From JAAZPT01 sp034180455 (GTDB lineage: Bacteria; Bacillota; Clostridia; Christensenellales; Aristaeellaceae): DNA of 64,000 nt. Of this stretch, positions 33,969 through 43,384 are shown piece by piece. Within the stretch, counting starts at the first letter, position 1; each line of letters starts with the position of its first letter. Location: NCBI GenBank assembly GCA_034180455.1, contig JAXFOG010000005.1, positions 56,680-120,679 on the forward strand. Direction: 5' to 3'. The notes under the pieces are model-generated. The model ran no database searches and was not told where the DNA came from. It saw nothing but the letters and a program-made list of their open reading frames with translations. The position numbers were made by a program, and so were the translations under genes.

Positions 33969-36392
33969 ATGCTAATACCTAATAGATTTTCAGAAGATGC
34001 TTTAGAGGTTATTAAACTTGCTAAAGATTATTCTAAAAATTTTAAACAAGAGTATATTGGATCTGAGCATATTTTACTTGCATTGATTAAATATGGATCT
34101 GAAATTCTCAATAAAGATAATTTCAATGTAGATTTCAATACAGTTTTTAATATTTTAAAAGATACAATGTCTTATAATGAAGAACAGACTAACAAACAAG
34201 AGAATGGTCAATTTAGTTTTACACCTGATGGTGAACTTATCTTAAGACGTTGTCGTGATTTACAAAGAAAATATAAAAGTCAATTTATAAGTGTTGAATT
34301 TTTATGGGTTGGAATGCTTAGTAATAAAAGTATTCTAGGATGCTATATACTTTCTATGCTTGATGTTGACATTGATAGATTACTAAATAATTTTATTATC
34401 CATATTGATAATCATACTAATATTGATCAGATGGAAATGGAAGAAACCGAGGCGTTTTCATTAGAGAAATATACTGTTGATTTAACACAAAAAGCACATA
34501 ATAATAAGCTAGATAAAATTGTAGGAAGAAAAAAAGAAATTAATCGAATATTTCAAATACTAGGAAGAAAAACAAAAAACAATGCGGTTCTTGTAGGAGA
34601 ACCAGGCGTAGGAAAAACAGCAATTGTTGAAGGATTGTCTCAAGATATAGCAAACTCTTTTGTCCCTGATTTTTTAAAAGGTAAAAGGATTTTAGCTTTA
34701 GATTTAGGTAGTTTAATTGCCGGTAGCAAGTATAGAGGAGAATTTGAAGATAGACTAAAAAAGCTAATTAATGAGATAAAAGCTGACGGCAAAACCATTT
34801 TGTTTATTGATGAAATACATACTCTTATTGGCGCTGGTAGCGCAGAAGGCACTTTAGATGCAGCAAATATACTAAAGCCATCGCTTGCTAGAGGTGAAAT
34901 TCAATGCATTGGAGCTACCACAACTGAAGAGTACAGAAAATTTTTTGAGAAAGACAAGGCTTTACAACGAAGGTTTGAAGAAATTAAAATCGATGAACCT
35001 AGTATAGATGAAAGTATTGAGATTCTAAAAGGAATTAAATCTGCTTATGAATCTCATCATAATTTAATTATTTCCGATGAAGCCATAGAGGCATCTGTGC
35101 TTTTAAGCAAAAGATACATTCAACACAAATTCTTGCCAGATAAAGCAATTAATATTATGGATGAAACTGCATCAAGGCTTAGAATTAATAAAATGCCCAT
35201 CACTGATGAATATAAAGAACTTATGAGCAAGATAGATTCTTTAGAAAATGAAAAGAAAATAGCTGTAGAAGAGAATAATTTTGAAAGAGCAGCAGAAATT
35301 AGAGATAAGATCAGTGAAATAAAAATTCAAATTGATAATAATTTTATAAAACCTAATAATAAAAAAATTGCTGTAATGCCATATGATATTGAGAAAACAA
35401 TTTCCAGTATTACTGGAATTAATATTGAAAAAATATCAAAAGGTGAGGGAGCAAAACTTGCAAATCTTGAAAAACTAATACACAAACGTATTAAAGGTCA
35501 AGACGAAGCTGTTAGCTCTATTAGCAAAACAATCAGGAGATCTCGTTCAGGATTAAATGATCCAAATAAACCTTTAGGTTCATTTTTGTTCTTAGGCCCA
35601 ACAGGAGTAGGCAAAACTGAATTATGTAGGGTGCTTAGTGACATTCTTTATGACACAGAAAATGCTTTTATTAAAATTGACATGTCAGAATATATGGAAA
35701 AACATTCAGTTTCAAAACTAATTGGATCTCCTCCAGGATATATTGGATATGATGAAGGTGGTCAACTTACAAATAAAGTTAGAGAGAACCCTTATTCCTT
35801 GATTTTATTAGATGAAATAGAAAAAGCACATCCAGATGTATTCAATATTCTTCTCCAAGTGCTTGAAGATGGAGAATTAAGTGATAGTGAAGGAAGAAAA
35901 ATTGACTTTAGAAATACTATCATTATTATGACTTCTAATGCTGGAGCTCATAAAATCGCAAATGAAAAAAGTCTTGGATTTGGAAATAAGGCTGAAACAG
36001 AATTAAATTACTCTAAAATGAAACAAAACGTAATGGAGTCTGTAAAAGAGATATTTAGGCCTGAATTTATAAACAGAATCGATGATATAATTGTATTTCA
36101 TGAATTAAATCGCCAGAATGTTAAAGAAATAATTAGATTATTATTGTCTGAAAGTTCAAAAAGACTTGATGATAAAAAAATAAAGCTTAAAATAACGCCA
36201 GCAGTTGAAAATTATATTCTTGATAAAGGCTATTCAAGTACTTTTGGCGCAAGACCTTTAAAAAGACTAATCCAAAGCGATATAATAGATGTTATCAGCG
36301 AGGGCATTGTTAAAGGAGATATAAAAGAAAACATGCTAATTAAAGTTTCGGTTAAAGATAAAAAATTAAATTTCGAATATCTAAAGGAGTAG
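33969..36392 (+). CDS. clpC: AAA+ protease ATPase ClpC
   Basis: An 807-residue Hsp100 unfoldase for ClpP. The N-terminal repeat domain (RFSEDALEVIKLAKD onward) is followed by AAA1 with Walker A GEPGVGKTAIVEGL near 210, a middle domain with a UVR-like ENNFERAAEIRDKI, and AAA2 with GPTGVGKTELC near 543 and arginine-sensor regions. All nucleotide-binding motifs look intact. It follows mcsB without a gap, and CtsR controls the operon. No clpP is in the window. Confidence 0.97.
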   Translation: MLIPNRFSEDALEVIKLAKDYSKNFKQEYIGSEHILLALIKYGSEILNKDNFNVDFNTVFNILKDTMSYNEEQTNKQENGQFSFTPDGELILRRCRDLQRKYKSQFISVEFLWVGMLSNKSILGCYILSMLDVDIDRLLNNFIIHIDNHTNIDQMEMEETEAFSLEKYTVDLTQKAHNNKLDKIVGRKKEINRIFQILGRKTKNNAVLVGEPGVGKTAIVEGLSQDIANSFVPDFLKGKRILALDLGSLIAGSKYRGEFEDRLKKLINEIKADGKTILFIDEIHTLIGAGSAEGTLDAANILKPSLARGEIQCIGATTTEEYRKFFEKDKALQRRFEEIKIDEPSIDESIEILKGIKSAYESHHNLIISDEAIEASVLLSKRYIQHKFLPDKAINIMDETASRLRINKMPITDEYKELMSKIDSLENEKKIAVEENNFERAAEIRDKISEIKIQIDNNFIKPNNKKIAVMPYDIEKTISSITGINIEKISKGEGAKLANLEKLIHKRIKGQDEAVSSISKTIRRSRSGLNDPNKPLGSFLFLGPTGVGKTELCRVLSDILYDTENAFIKIDMSEYMEKHSVSKLIGSPPGYIGYDEGGQLTNKVRENPYSLILLDEIEKAHPDVFNILLQVLEDGELSDSEGRKIDFRNTIIIMTSNAGAHKIANEKSLGFGNKAETELNYSKMKQNVMESVKEIFRPEFINRIDDIIVFHELNRQNVKEIIRLLLSESSKRLDDKKIKLKITPAVENYILDKGYSSTFGARPLKRLIQSDIIDVISEGIVKGDIKENMLIKVSVKDKKLNFEYLKE

Positions 36393-36394
36393 TT

Positions 36395-37090
36395 ATGAAC
36401 TTGTTTAACGACTTAAAGGCAAGGAAAGCTCTTATAATGCAAAGCAAGGGGCAAAATGATGAGGCTGAAAAAATTTATAAAGAGCTAATAGAAAAAAAAT
36501 ACATGTCAGCAAGATATCTCATGGCTTATTCTGTAATGCTAATAAAAAAATGCGAGTTTGAGAACGCAAAGAAAGCTATTTTACTTGCTGAAAAATCGCC
36601 TGATATTACAGAAGACAACAAAAGGCAGATATACATTAACTATGCAATATGCTTATTCAAGATGGGGGAACAAGATAAAGCAATTAAACTATTAGAAAAA
36701 GAGCATAATAATCATACGTCTGGACTATTACAGGAAACCCTTGGCTATTTCTATGTTGAAAATGCTGATTATGATAAAGCTTATGATTTTTTGACCGAAG
36801 CATTAGATTACGATGATACTGATCCTATTGTTCTTGACAATATGGCTCAATATTATTATAGAAAGCCAGAACCAGATATAATTAAAGCAAAAGAATACTT
36901 TGAAAAGGCAATCAATATAAGACCTAATCAAATTGATACACTTTATTTTTTATCTTTGTATGATATTAAAGATGGCAAGCGTGATGAAGCACGAAAAAAA
37001 TTAAATCTTGCTCTTGAAGGTAATTTTTCTCCTTTGAATTTTGCACAAAAAGACAAAATCAACGAACTTTTGCAGTCTATCGACAATTAA
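36395..37090 (+). CDS. Tetratricopeptide-repeat protein
   Basis: A 231-residue soluble protein built of about five TPR units. They include AEKIYKELIEKKYMSARYL, ETLGYFYVENADYDKAYDF, DNMAQYYYRKPE and TLYFLSLYDIKDGKRDEA. Such repeats mediate protein-protein contacts; no enzyme domain is present. Two bases after clpC, it probably belongs to the stress operon, so a link to proteolysis is a positional inference. Confidence 0.8.
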   Translation: MNLFNDLKARKALIMQSKGQNDEAEKIYKELIEKKYMSARYLMAYSVMLIKKCEFENAKKAILLAEKSPDITEDNKRQIYINYAICLFKMGEQDKAIKLLEKEHNNHTSGLLQETLGYFYVENADYDKAYDFLTEALDYDDTDPIVLDNMAQYYYRKPEPDIIKAKEYFEKAINIRPNQIDTLYFLSLYDIKDGKRDEARKKLNLALEGNFSPLNFAQKDKINELLQSIDN

Positions 37091-37154
37091 CCCTCTAAAC
37101 TTTATTTTTTTAAATAAATAGTGTAAAATATCATAGTAATATTTAGGAGATCTA

Positions 37155-37934
37155 ATGTATACAGATTTTAATGAAAATAATATCTACTATGATATTTTTG
37201 GTGAAGGAAAAAATTACATACTACTTTTACATGGATGGGGCTGTTCTGGTAAAATTTTTGATCCAGTTGTAAGCTTATTGAATAAAAAGTATAAATTTAT
37301 TGTTGTGGATTTTAATGGACATGGAAGAAGCCCAGAACCTCAAAAAACATTCTATGTAAAAGACTTTGCCGAAGTTATTTATAATTTGCTACTGTCATTA
37401 AATATAGATAAAATAAATATTATTGCTCATTCTTTTGGAGCAAGAGTTGCAATTTTTTTAGCCTCTCAACACCCTAAACTTGTATCAAAAATGATAATTA
37501 CTGGCGGTGCAGGGATAATATTAAATAGAAATAAAAGATTTAATTTTAAAAATCTTTCCTACAAATTTCAAAAGAATTTTCTTAATATATTTAGAAAAGT
37601 TAATCTATTTAATAAGCAAATTGATAATTTGCAGGAAGCCCTAATTCAAAAATACGGATCAGATGATTACAAAGTATTAAGTCCTGGTATGAGAAAAACT
37701 TTTATTGCTGTTGTAAATCAGGATCTTACCAGTTACCTTAAAAATATTGTTGCTTCTACTTTGCTCATTTGGGGCAATAAAGACACAGAAACTCCTATAG
37801 AATATGCAATCATTATGAACGATAACATAGAAGATTCTGCAATAATTACTTTTGAAAATATGGGGCATTTCGCATTTTTAGAAGATGTACAAAGATTTGT
37901 TGCAATAGCAGACAATTTTTTTAGTGAGGAATGA
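37155..37934 (+). CDS. Alpha/beta hydrolase fold protein
   Basis: A 259-residue hydrolase with the oxyanion-region LLHGWGCSGKIF near 25, the nucleophile elbow AHSFGARVA (Ser near 94), and the catalytic Asp and His in GNKDTETPI and NMGHFAFLE. The substrate is unknown. It begins a run of genes (MurF-like ligase, ddl) devoted to cell-wall precursors, overlapping or abutting the next gene, so a role in envelope metabolism is plausible but unproven. Confidence 0.85.
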   Translation: MYTDFNENNIYYDIFGEGKNYILLLHGWGCSGKIFDPVVSLLNKKYKFIVVDFNGHGRSPEPQKTFYVKDFAEVIYNLLLSLNIDKINIIAHSFGARVAIFLASQHPKLVSKMIITGGAGIILNRNKRFNFKNLSYKFQKNFLNIFRKVNLFNKQIDNLQEALIQKYGSDDYKVLSPGMRKTFIAVVNQDLTSYLKNIVASTLLIWGNKDTETPIEYAIIMNDNIEDSAIITFENMGHFAFLEDVQRFVAIADNFFSEE

Positions 37935-37936
37935 TC

Positions 37937-39499
37937 TTGAATTATATATTATTAATAATTTATGTTACTGATGTAATATTATTATCTAGAAATTTCTTTC
38001 TTTTTTTTCAACTAGATAGTTATCAATTTCCAAGTTTTTTTAGAACAATAAAGAGAAATGTAAAATACTGTCTAATTCCTTCATTAGTACTAACATTTAT
38101 ATTCTTAATTGATACATTTTTATTGTCTGGATTTAATATTTATTTAAAAACCTTAATTAACATTATTACTACAATTATTTTGTATTATTCTAGAAGAAAT
38201 ATAAATATTACTAACGCCAAGAAGGATTTAGTTTATACAAAGAGATTAAAACGTCTTTATTTATTTTATTTTGTTTTTTTGTACTTAATTGCGTATATTT
38301 TATATGGTTATAATCTCATTTTTATTCTTGGCATATTTGCTTTAGTTATATTTAATTTATCAGCATTAGCTGCTTGGCCAGTCGAAAAAATGATCAATGA
38401 ATACTATTTCAATCTTGCTCGAAAAAAACTTAATAGTATGAACAATCTAATAAAAATTGGAATAACTGGTAGCTATGGAAAAACAAGCACTAAGAATATT
38501 ATGGGAGCAATAATTAACTCTTATATGCCAACATTAGTAAGTCCATTTAGTTATAATACACCTATGGGACTTACAAAAACCATAAGAAACATGCTAACGC
38601 CAAGTTATAGAGTATTTATTGCGGAAATGGGATCAAGACATATAGGTGATATTAATAAATTATGTAAACTAGTTTACCCCCAAATTGGAGTTATTACTTC
38701 TGTTGGCCCACAACACCTGGATACTTTTGGCACAGTGGATAATGTAAAAAAAGGGAAATATGAGCTAATTGAAAATTTACCTTGTAAGAATGGATATGCT
38801 TTTTTCCAGGATGATAGAGGAATTGTGAGAGATTTATTTAATATTACTAACAATATTAATAAGACTCTAGTTTCAATATATGATAGTAATGCTGATCTAT
38901 ATATTAATGATATAAAAATAGGTGCAAATGGCTCAACATTTACAGTAAATTTCAAAGATAATAGTAGCTTTGAATGTTCAACAACGTTATTGGGTGAGAA
39001 CAATATAAAAAACATTGCAATATCTATTGCAGTAGCCAAATTGCTAAATGTTCCTGATTCATTAATAATAAAATCTATAAGCGAACTTAAACCTACAAAA
39101 AGTAGATTAGAATTAATAAATGCTGGAAAATATACTATTATCAATGATGCGTTTAATAGTAACACTGTGGGATCAAGAGAAGCTCTAAATATTCTTTCTA
39201 AATTTGAAAAAAGGAAAATTATTATTACTCCTGGCATGGTTGAGCTCGGAGATCAAGAAAACAAACTTAACTATGAATTGGGACAAGAAATTGCAAAAGT
39301 TGTAGACATTGCAATATTAGTAGGCAAAAAAAGAATTGTTCCAATAAAAAAAGGCATAGTTGATTCTGGATTTGACGAAAAAAACATTTTTGTTGTTGAT
39401 TCTCTTAACGATTCAACAAGTATACTTAATTCAATTGTTCAAGAAGGGGATGTCGTATTATATGAAAATGACCTTCCGGACAATTATATAGATGCATAG
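37937..39499 (+). CDS. Membrane-anchored MurF-like Mur ligase
   Basis: A 520-residue protein with about four or five membrane helices in residues 1-150, then a Mur ligase core. The ATP loop reads GITGSYGKTSTKN (about 172), followed by SYNTPMGL, AEMGSRHIGDI and a GPQHLDTFGT motif. The final domain includes DAFNSNTVGSREAL and PGMVELG, as in MurF. The normal MurF N-terminal UDP-binding domain is replaced by the membrane region. Directly followed by ddl, it likely adds a dipeptide-like group to a cell-wall precursor. The start is taken as TTG 37937, spaced 7 bases from GAGG; ATG 37931 abuts it. Confidence 0.82.
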   Translation: MNYILLIIYVTDVILLSRNFFLFFQLDSYQFPSFFRTIKRNVKYCLIPSLVLTFIFLIDTFLLSGFNIYLKTLINIITTIILYYSRRNINITNAKKDLVYTKRLKRLYLFYFVFLYLIAYILYGYNLIFILGIFALVIFNLSALAAWPVEKMINEYYFNLARKKLNSMNNLIKIGITGSYGKTSTKNIMGAIINSYMPTLVSPFSYNTPMGLTKTIRNMLTPSYRVFIAEMGSRHIGDINKLCKLVYPQIGVITSVGPQHLDTFGTVDNVKKGKYELIENLPCKNGYAFFQDDRGIVRDLFNITNNINKTLVSIYDSNADLYINDIKIGANGSTFTVNFKDNSSFECSTTLLGENNIKNIAISIAVAKLLNVPDSLIIKSISELKPTKSRLELINAGKYTIINDAFNSNTVGSREALNILSKFEKRKIIITPGMVELGDQENKLNYELGQEIAKVVDIAILVGKKRIVPIKKGIVDSGFDEKNIFVVDSLNDSTSILNSIVQEGDVVLYENDLPDNYIDA

Positions 39500-39510
39500 G
39501 AGGAATACTC

Positions 39511-40704
39511 ATGATTAATTTAGGTGTTTTATACGGGAGCAGAGCGCCTGAACACGAAGTTTCAATAATTAGCGCTTTACAGCTTATGAAATCTTGTGAT
39601 AAAAACAAATATAATGTTGTGCCAGTATATATTAACAAAGAAGGGGACTGGTATACAGGAGATGGATTGTTTGACATAAATACATATAGTGATTTTGAGT
39701 CAAATAAAACAAAACTTTCAAAAGTTGAGCTTGATCTTCATCCTGGATCTGGTGCTCTCGTACAGTTTAAGCAAAGTAAAAATATTTTTCGTGGATCAGA
39801 GAAAATTGTTGTTGCCTCATTGGATTGTGTAATTCCAGTATTTCATGGATCTCATGGAGAAGATGGAACAATTCAGGGATTATTGGAACTTGCCAATATT
39901 CCATATGCTTCATCAAGAGTTGCCGCATGCGCAATAGGCATGGATAAGGTAATTATGAAAACTTTTTTTAGAGGATTTAATATACCACTTGCTGATGACT
40001 TAAGTTTTACTGTCGAGGAATGGAATAAAGAAAAAAATTCCTTTATTCGTAATATTGAAGATAAGCTTGGCTATCCTGTTTTTGTGAAGCCTGCAAATCT
40101 CGGTTCTTCGATTGGAGTAAAAAAAGTAAATGATTTGGAAGAACTTACAAGAGCTCTTGATTTAGCGTTTATCCTTGATAGAAAAGTTCTCATAGAGAAG
40201 GCTGTAAAAAACCCTATTGAGTTAAATTGTTCTGTTCTTGGAGACTCAAGAGATGCAAAAGCTTCTGAAATTGAGATGCCAATAACTGGCGGTGATTTAC
40301 TAGGATTCACAGAAAAATACTTAGGTGGGGCAAACTCGCGCAAGGGATTAGCATCGTTAAAGCGTATTTTACCTGCTCCTATTGATAATGAATTAAAATC
40401 TGAAATTCAAAAATTATCTTTAAAAATATTTAAGAAACTCGATTGTAAGGGAGTTGTACGTATTGATTATATGTTTGAACCAGAAACTGAAAAACTTTAT
40501 TTGACTGAAATTAATACTATTCCCGGATCACTTTCTTATTATTTATGGGAAAAAAGTGGTATAAGCTATTCTGAACTAATTGATAAGCTCGTTGATATCG
40601 CTAATTATGCTCATTTACAAAAATTAAATTTAAACTTTTCATATGAATCAAATATTTTAAAAAACAATTCATTTACAAAACTAGGCTCTAAGGGTATTAA
40701 GTAA
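39511..40704 (+). CDS. ddl: D-alanine--D-alanine ligase family protein
   Basis: A 397-residue ATP-grasp ligase. It begins NLGVLYGSRAPEHEVSIISA, has VFHGSHGEDGTIQGLLEL, KPANLGSSIGV and a closing EINTIPGSLSYYLWE. The last motif differs from the usual EINTMPGFT and marks a clostridial Ddl subgroup. It joins two D-amino acids for the peptidoglycan stem; D-Ala or another second residue cannot be told. Its link with the MurF-like ligase suggests they work in sequence. Confidence 0.9.
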   Translation: MINLGVLYGSRAPEHEVSIISALQLMKSCDKNKYNVVPVYINKEGDWYTGDGLFDINTYSDFESNKTKLSKVELDLHPGSGALVQFKQSKNIFRGSEKIVVASLDCVIPVFHGSHGEDGTIQGLLELANIPYASSRVAACAIGMDKVIMKTFFRGFNIPLADDLSFTVEEWNKEKNSFIRNIEDKLGYPVFVKPANLGSSIGVKKVNDLEELTRALDLAFILDRKVLIEKAVKNPIELNCSVLGDSRDAKASEIEMPITGGDLLGFTEKYLGGANSRKGLASLKRILPAPIDNELKSEIQKLSLKIFKKLDCKGVVRIDYMFEPETEKLYLTEINTIPGSLSYYLWEKSGISYSELIDKLVDIANYAHLQKLNLNFSYESNILKNNSFTKLGSKGIK

Positions 40705-42560
40705 TGATCCTAAAAGATGTTCATTCACCTGATGATATAAAAAGGCTTAATTATTCTGATCTTTATGATTTAAGCTCTCAAATAAGAAATAAAATTATCA
40801 ACACTGTCGAGGAAAATGGTGGTCATTTATCATCAAACCTTGGTGTAGTAGAGCTTACCATTGCTCTACATAGGGTATTTAATGGTCCTGAAGATAAAAT
40901 TATTTTTGATGTCGGGCATCAAACATATGCTCATAAATTGTTGACAGGAAGATATGATAAGTTTAATACATTACGTCAGCATAATGGAATTTCAGGATTC
41001 CCTAGATATAATGAAAGCAAATACGATGCTTTTGAAGTTGGACATGCGTCTACATCAATATCAGCTGCTCTAGGTATGGCAAGAGCTCGTGATTTGAGCA
41101 AAGAAAAATATAATATTGTTGCAGTTATTGGTGATGGTTCTCTTACTGGGGGAATGGCATACGAGGCTTTGAATGATGTAATAAATTCAAAAACCAAGCT
41201 TATTGTAGTATTAAATGACAATGAAATGTCTATCTCAAGGAACGTCGGAGCTATTTCAAAACACCTATCTGAATTACGCATAAACAAAAGCTATATAAAT
41301 GTAAGAGAAAGAATAAAGAAAAGAACAATAGCAATACCAATAATAGGTAAATATTTATACTACGCTATTCATTATTTTAAGAAGTTTATTAAAAGAATTT
41401 TTATTGGTGAAAATTTCTTTACATCACTAGGATTTCATTATATAGGTCCCATTGATGGACATAATATTAAGCAAGTAGAAGAACAACTAAACATTGCAAA
41501 GGAATATAATGGACCAGTTATAGTTCATTGTGTTACAAAAAAAGGCTATGGTCTGCCTAAAGCAGAGTCCAAGCCAGATATTATGCATGGTATTTCTCCT
41601 AAATCAAAGCATTCGCTATCAAAATCTGAACTAAATTCAGGTTCTGTTGCATGCCAAAAGATACTCTCACTTATGGAGAATGATGATAAAATTGTTGTAA
41701 TAACAGCTGCAATGGCCTTTGGCACGGGAACAGAAATTATTAAAGAAAAATATCCCAATAGGTTCTTTGATGTCGGAATTACAGAAGAACATGCAGTGAC
41801 AATGTGCGCTGGACTTGCTAAGTCTGGATACAAGCCATATTTTTTTGTATATTCTACTTTTGCTCAGCGATCATTTGATCAAATTATAAATGATGTTTAT
41901 CTTCAGAACTTGCCAGTTGTATTTTGTATTGATAGATGCAATTTATCTGGAGCAGATGGAGTTACTCACCATGGAATATATGATTTGGGAATATTTAATA
42001 CACTCCCAGGATTTTCAGTATATACGGCATATAGTAAGTTTGAATTAGAGAATTTTATAGATAGTAGTACAAAAATAACTACACCATTAGCAATTAGATA
42101 TGGTAAGGATGTCATAGATTTAGAATCTAACCAAAAATTAATTGAAGGAAAATGGAATAAAATAATTGATGGATCAGATTTTGTTATAATATCATATGGC
42201 TATATTTTATCATCGGTTATAGATGCATGTTATTTATTAAAATGCAATGATTACTTACCATGCCTTTATAATGCTTACACTTTAGAGCCAATTGATTATC
42301 AGCTGCTTGAAACTTTATCAAAATTAGAGAAAACAGTTATTATTATTGAAGAGCATATTGTTAACAATGGCTTTGGAAGCAAGATCGCATTGCTTAAAGC
42401 TTTAAATAACTATAGTTTTAAATTGAGTATTATTGGTATTCAATCTAGAAATATACAACACGGAGATAGAAAAGAACTTCTTAGGGATGCGGGTCTAGAT
42501 CCAGAAAGTCTCTATAATTCAATAATTAATATTGTAGGAAAGAAAGATGGACAAAAATAG
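40704..42560 (+). CDS. dxs: 1-deoxy-D-xylulose-5-phosphate synthase
   Basis: A 618-residue thiamine-diphosphate enzyme opening the MEP isoprenoid pathway. Seen are GHQTYAHKLLTGR, GDGSLTGGMAYEALN with the ThDP-binding segment, NDNEMSIS, and DRCNLSGADGVTHHG. It overlaps ddl by one base (TAATG) and tlyA by 14 bp. Together with the distant ispA it supplies the isoprenoids used by cell-wall lipid carriers. Confidence 0.97.
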   Translation: MILKDVHSPDDIKRLNYSDLYDLSSQIRNKIINTVEENGGHLSSNLGVVELTIALHRVFNGPEDKIIFDVGHQTYAHKLLTGRYDKFNTLRQHNGISGFPRYNESKYDAFEVGHASTSISAALGMARARDLSKEKYNIVAVIGDGSLTGGMAYEALNDVINSKTKLIVVLNDNEMSISRNVGAISKHLSELRINKSYINVRERIKKRTIAIPIIGKYLYYAIHYFKKFIKRIFIGENFFTSLGFHYIGPIDGHNIKQVEEQLNIAKEYNGPVIVHCVTKKGYGLPKAESKPDIMHGISPKSKHSLSKSELNSGSVACQKILSLMENDDKIVVITAAMAFGTGTEIIKEKYPNRFFDVGITEEHAVTMCAGLAKSGYKPYFFVYSTFAQRSFDQIINDVYLQNLPVVFCIDRCNLSGADGVTHHGIYDLGIFNTLPGFSVYTAYSKFELENFIDSSTKITTPLAIRYGKDVIDLESNQKLIEGKWNKIIDGSDFVIISYGYILSSVIDACYLLKCNDYLPCLYNAYTLEPIDYQLLETLSKLEKTVIIIEEHIVNNGFGSKIALLKALNNYSFKLSIIGIQSRNIQHGDRKELLRDAGLDPESLYNSIINIVGKKDGQK

Positions 42561-43359
42561 AATTGACACTGAGCTTGTACGCCGAGGTCTATGCAAAAGC
42601 AGACACAAAGCTCAAGCTTTGATTATGGCTGGCGAAGTTTATATAGATGAAGTAAAAATAATTAAACCATCCGAGCAAATTTCTGAAAATGCTAATATAA
42701 TTATTCGTAATAAAAATGATGATTTCGTTGGTAGGGGAGCATATAAACTTGATAAAGCTATTAAAGCTTTTAATGCTGAAGTTAGTGGAAAAATATGCAT
42801 GGATATTGGCGCAGCTACTGGTGGATTTACAGATGTACTTTTGAAAAATGGTGCAAAAAAAGTATATGCTATTGATGTAGGATATGGACAATTTGACTGG
42901 AAACTAAGAAATGATACACGCGTTGTTCTATACGAAAGAACTAATGCTAGATATCTTAATAAAGAAATGTTCTCAGATACACCTGAGATTGTAGTTATGG
43001 ATGTTTCGTTTATTTCAATTAAACTTATAATACCTGAATTATTAAAAGTTCTTGCTGATGATCCAACAATGTATGTATTAATCAAGCCACAATTTGAAGC
43101 AGGAAAAGAAAGTGTCGGTAAAAATGGAGTAATTAAAGATCCTAAAGTTCATATAGAAGTTATAAAAAACATATCAGAGTTTTTAGAAGGCATAAACCTA
43201 TGCATTTCAAAATTAGATTATTCTCCAATTAAAGGGCCAAAAGGTAATATTGAATATATTTGTGAAATAAAAAAATCATTATTTAATTATAAAACTATTG
43301 ATATTGATCATGTTGTATATGATGCACACAATGATCTAAACATAAAAAATGAGCAGTAA
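42547..43359 (+). CDS. tlyA: TlyA family rRNA 2'-O-methyltransferase
   Basis: A 270-residue protein with an N-terminal S4 RNA-binding domain (RIDTELVRRGLCKSRHKAQ) and an FtsJ-like SAM methyltransferase (CMDIGAATGGFTDVLLKNGA near 78, then MDVSFISIKLIIP). TlyA methylates ribose of 16S/23S rRNA cytidines and was once called hemolysin. The dxs-tlyA pair is conserved in Firmicutes. Its stop codon lies inside the terminator hairpin. Confidence 0.94.
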   Translation: MDKNRIDTELVRRGLCKSRHKAQALIMAGEVYIDEVKIIKPSEQISENANIIIRNKNDDFVGRGAYKLDKAIKAFNAEVSGKICMDIGAATGGFTDVLLKNGAKKVYAIDVGYGQFDWKLRNDTRVVLYERTNARYLNKEMFSDTPEIVVMDVSFISIKLIIPELLKVLADDPTMYVLIKPQFEAGKESVGKNGVIKDPKVHIEVIKNISEFLEGINLCISKLDYSPIKGPKGNIEYICEIKKSLFNYKTIDIDHVVYDAHNDLNIKNEQ

Positions 43360-43376
43360 CAACTGCCCATTTTTTA
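43344..43376. terminator. Bidirectional terminator overlapping the tlyA stop
   Basis: Arms AAAAAATGAGCAGT / ACTGCCCATTTTTT (one mismatch), 4-base loop, T-runs on both strands; the tlyA stop at 43357-43359 is in the loop. Confidence 0.85.
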
Positions 43377-43384
43377 TAGATTGT

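Noticed and set aside
38674..39237. A 187-codon antisense frame inside the MurF-like gene
   Set aside because: Shadow of a conserved ligase core on the other strand.
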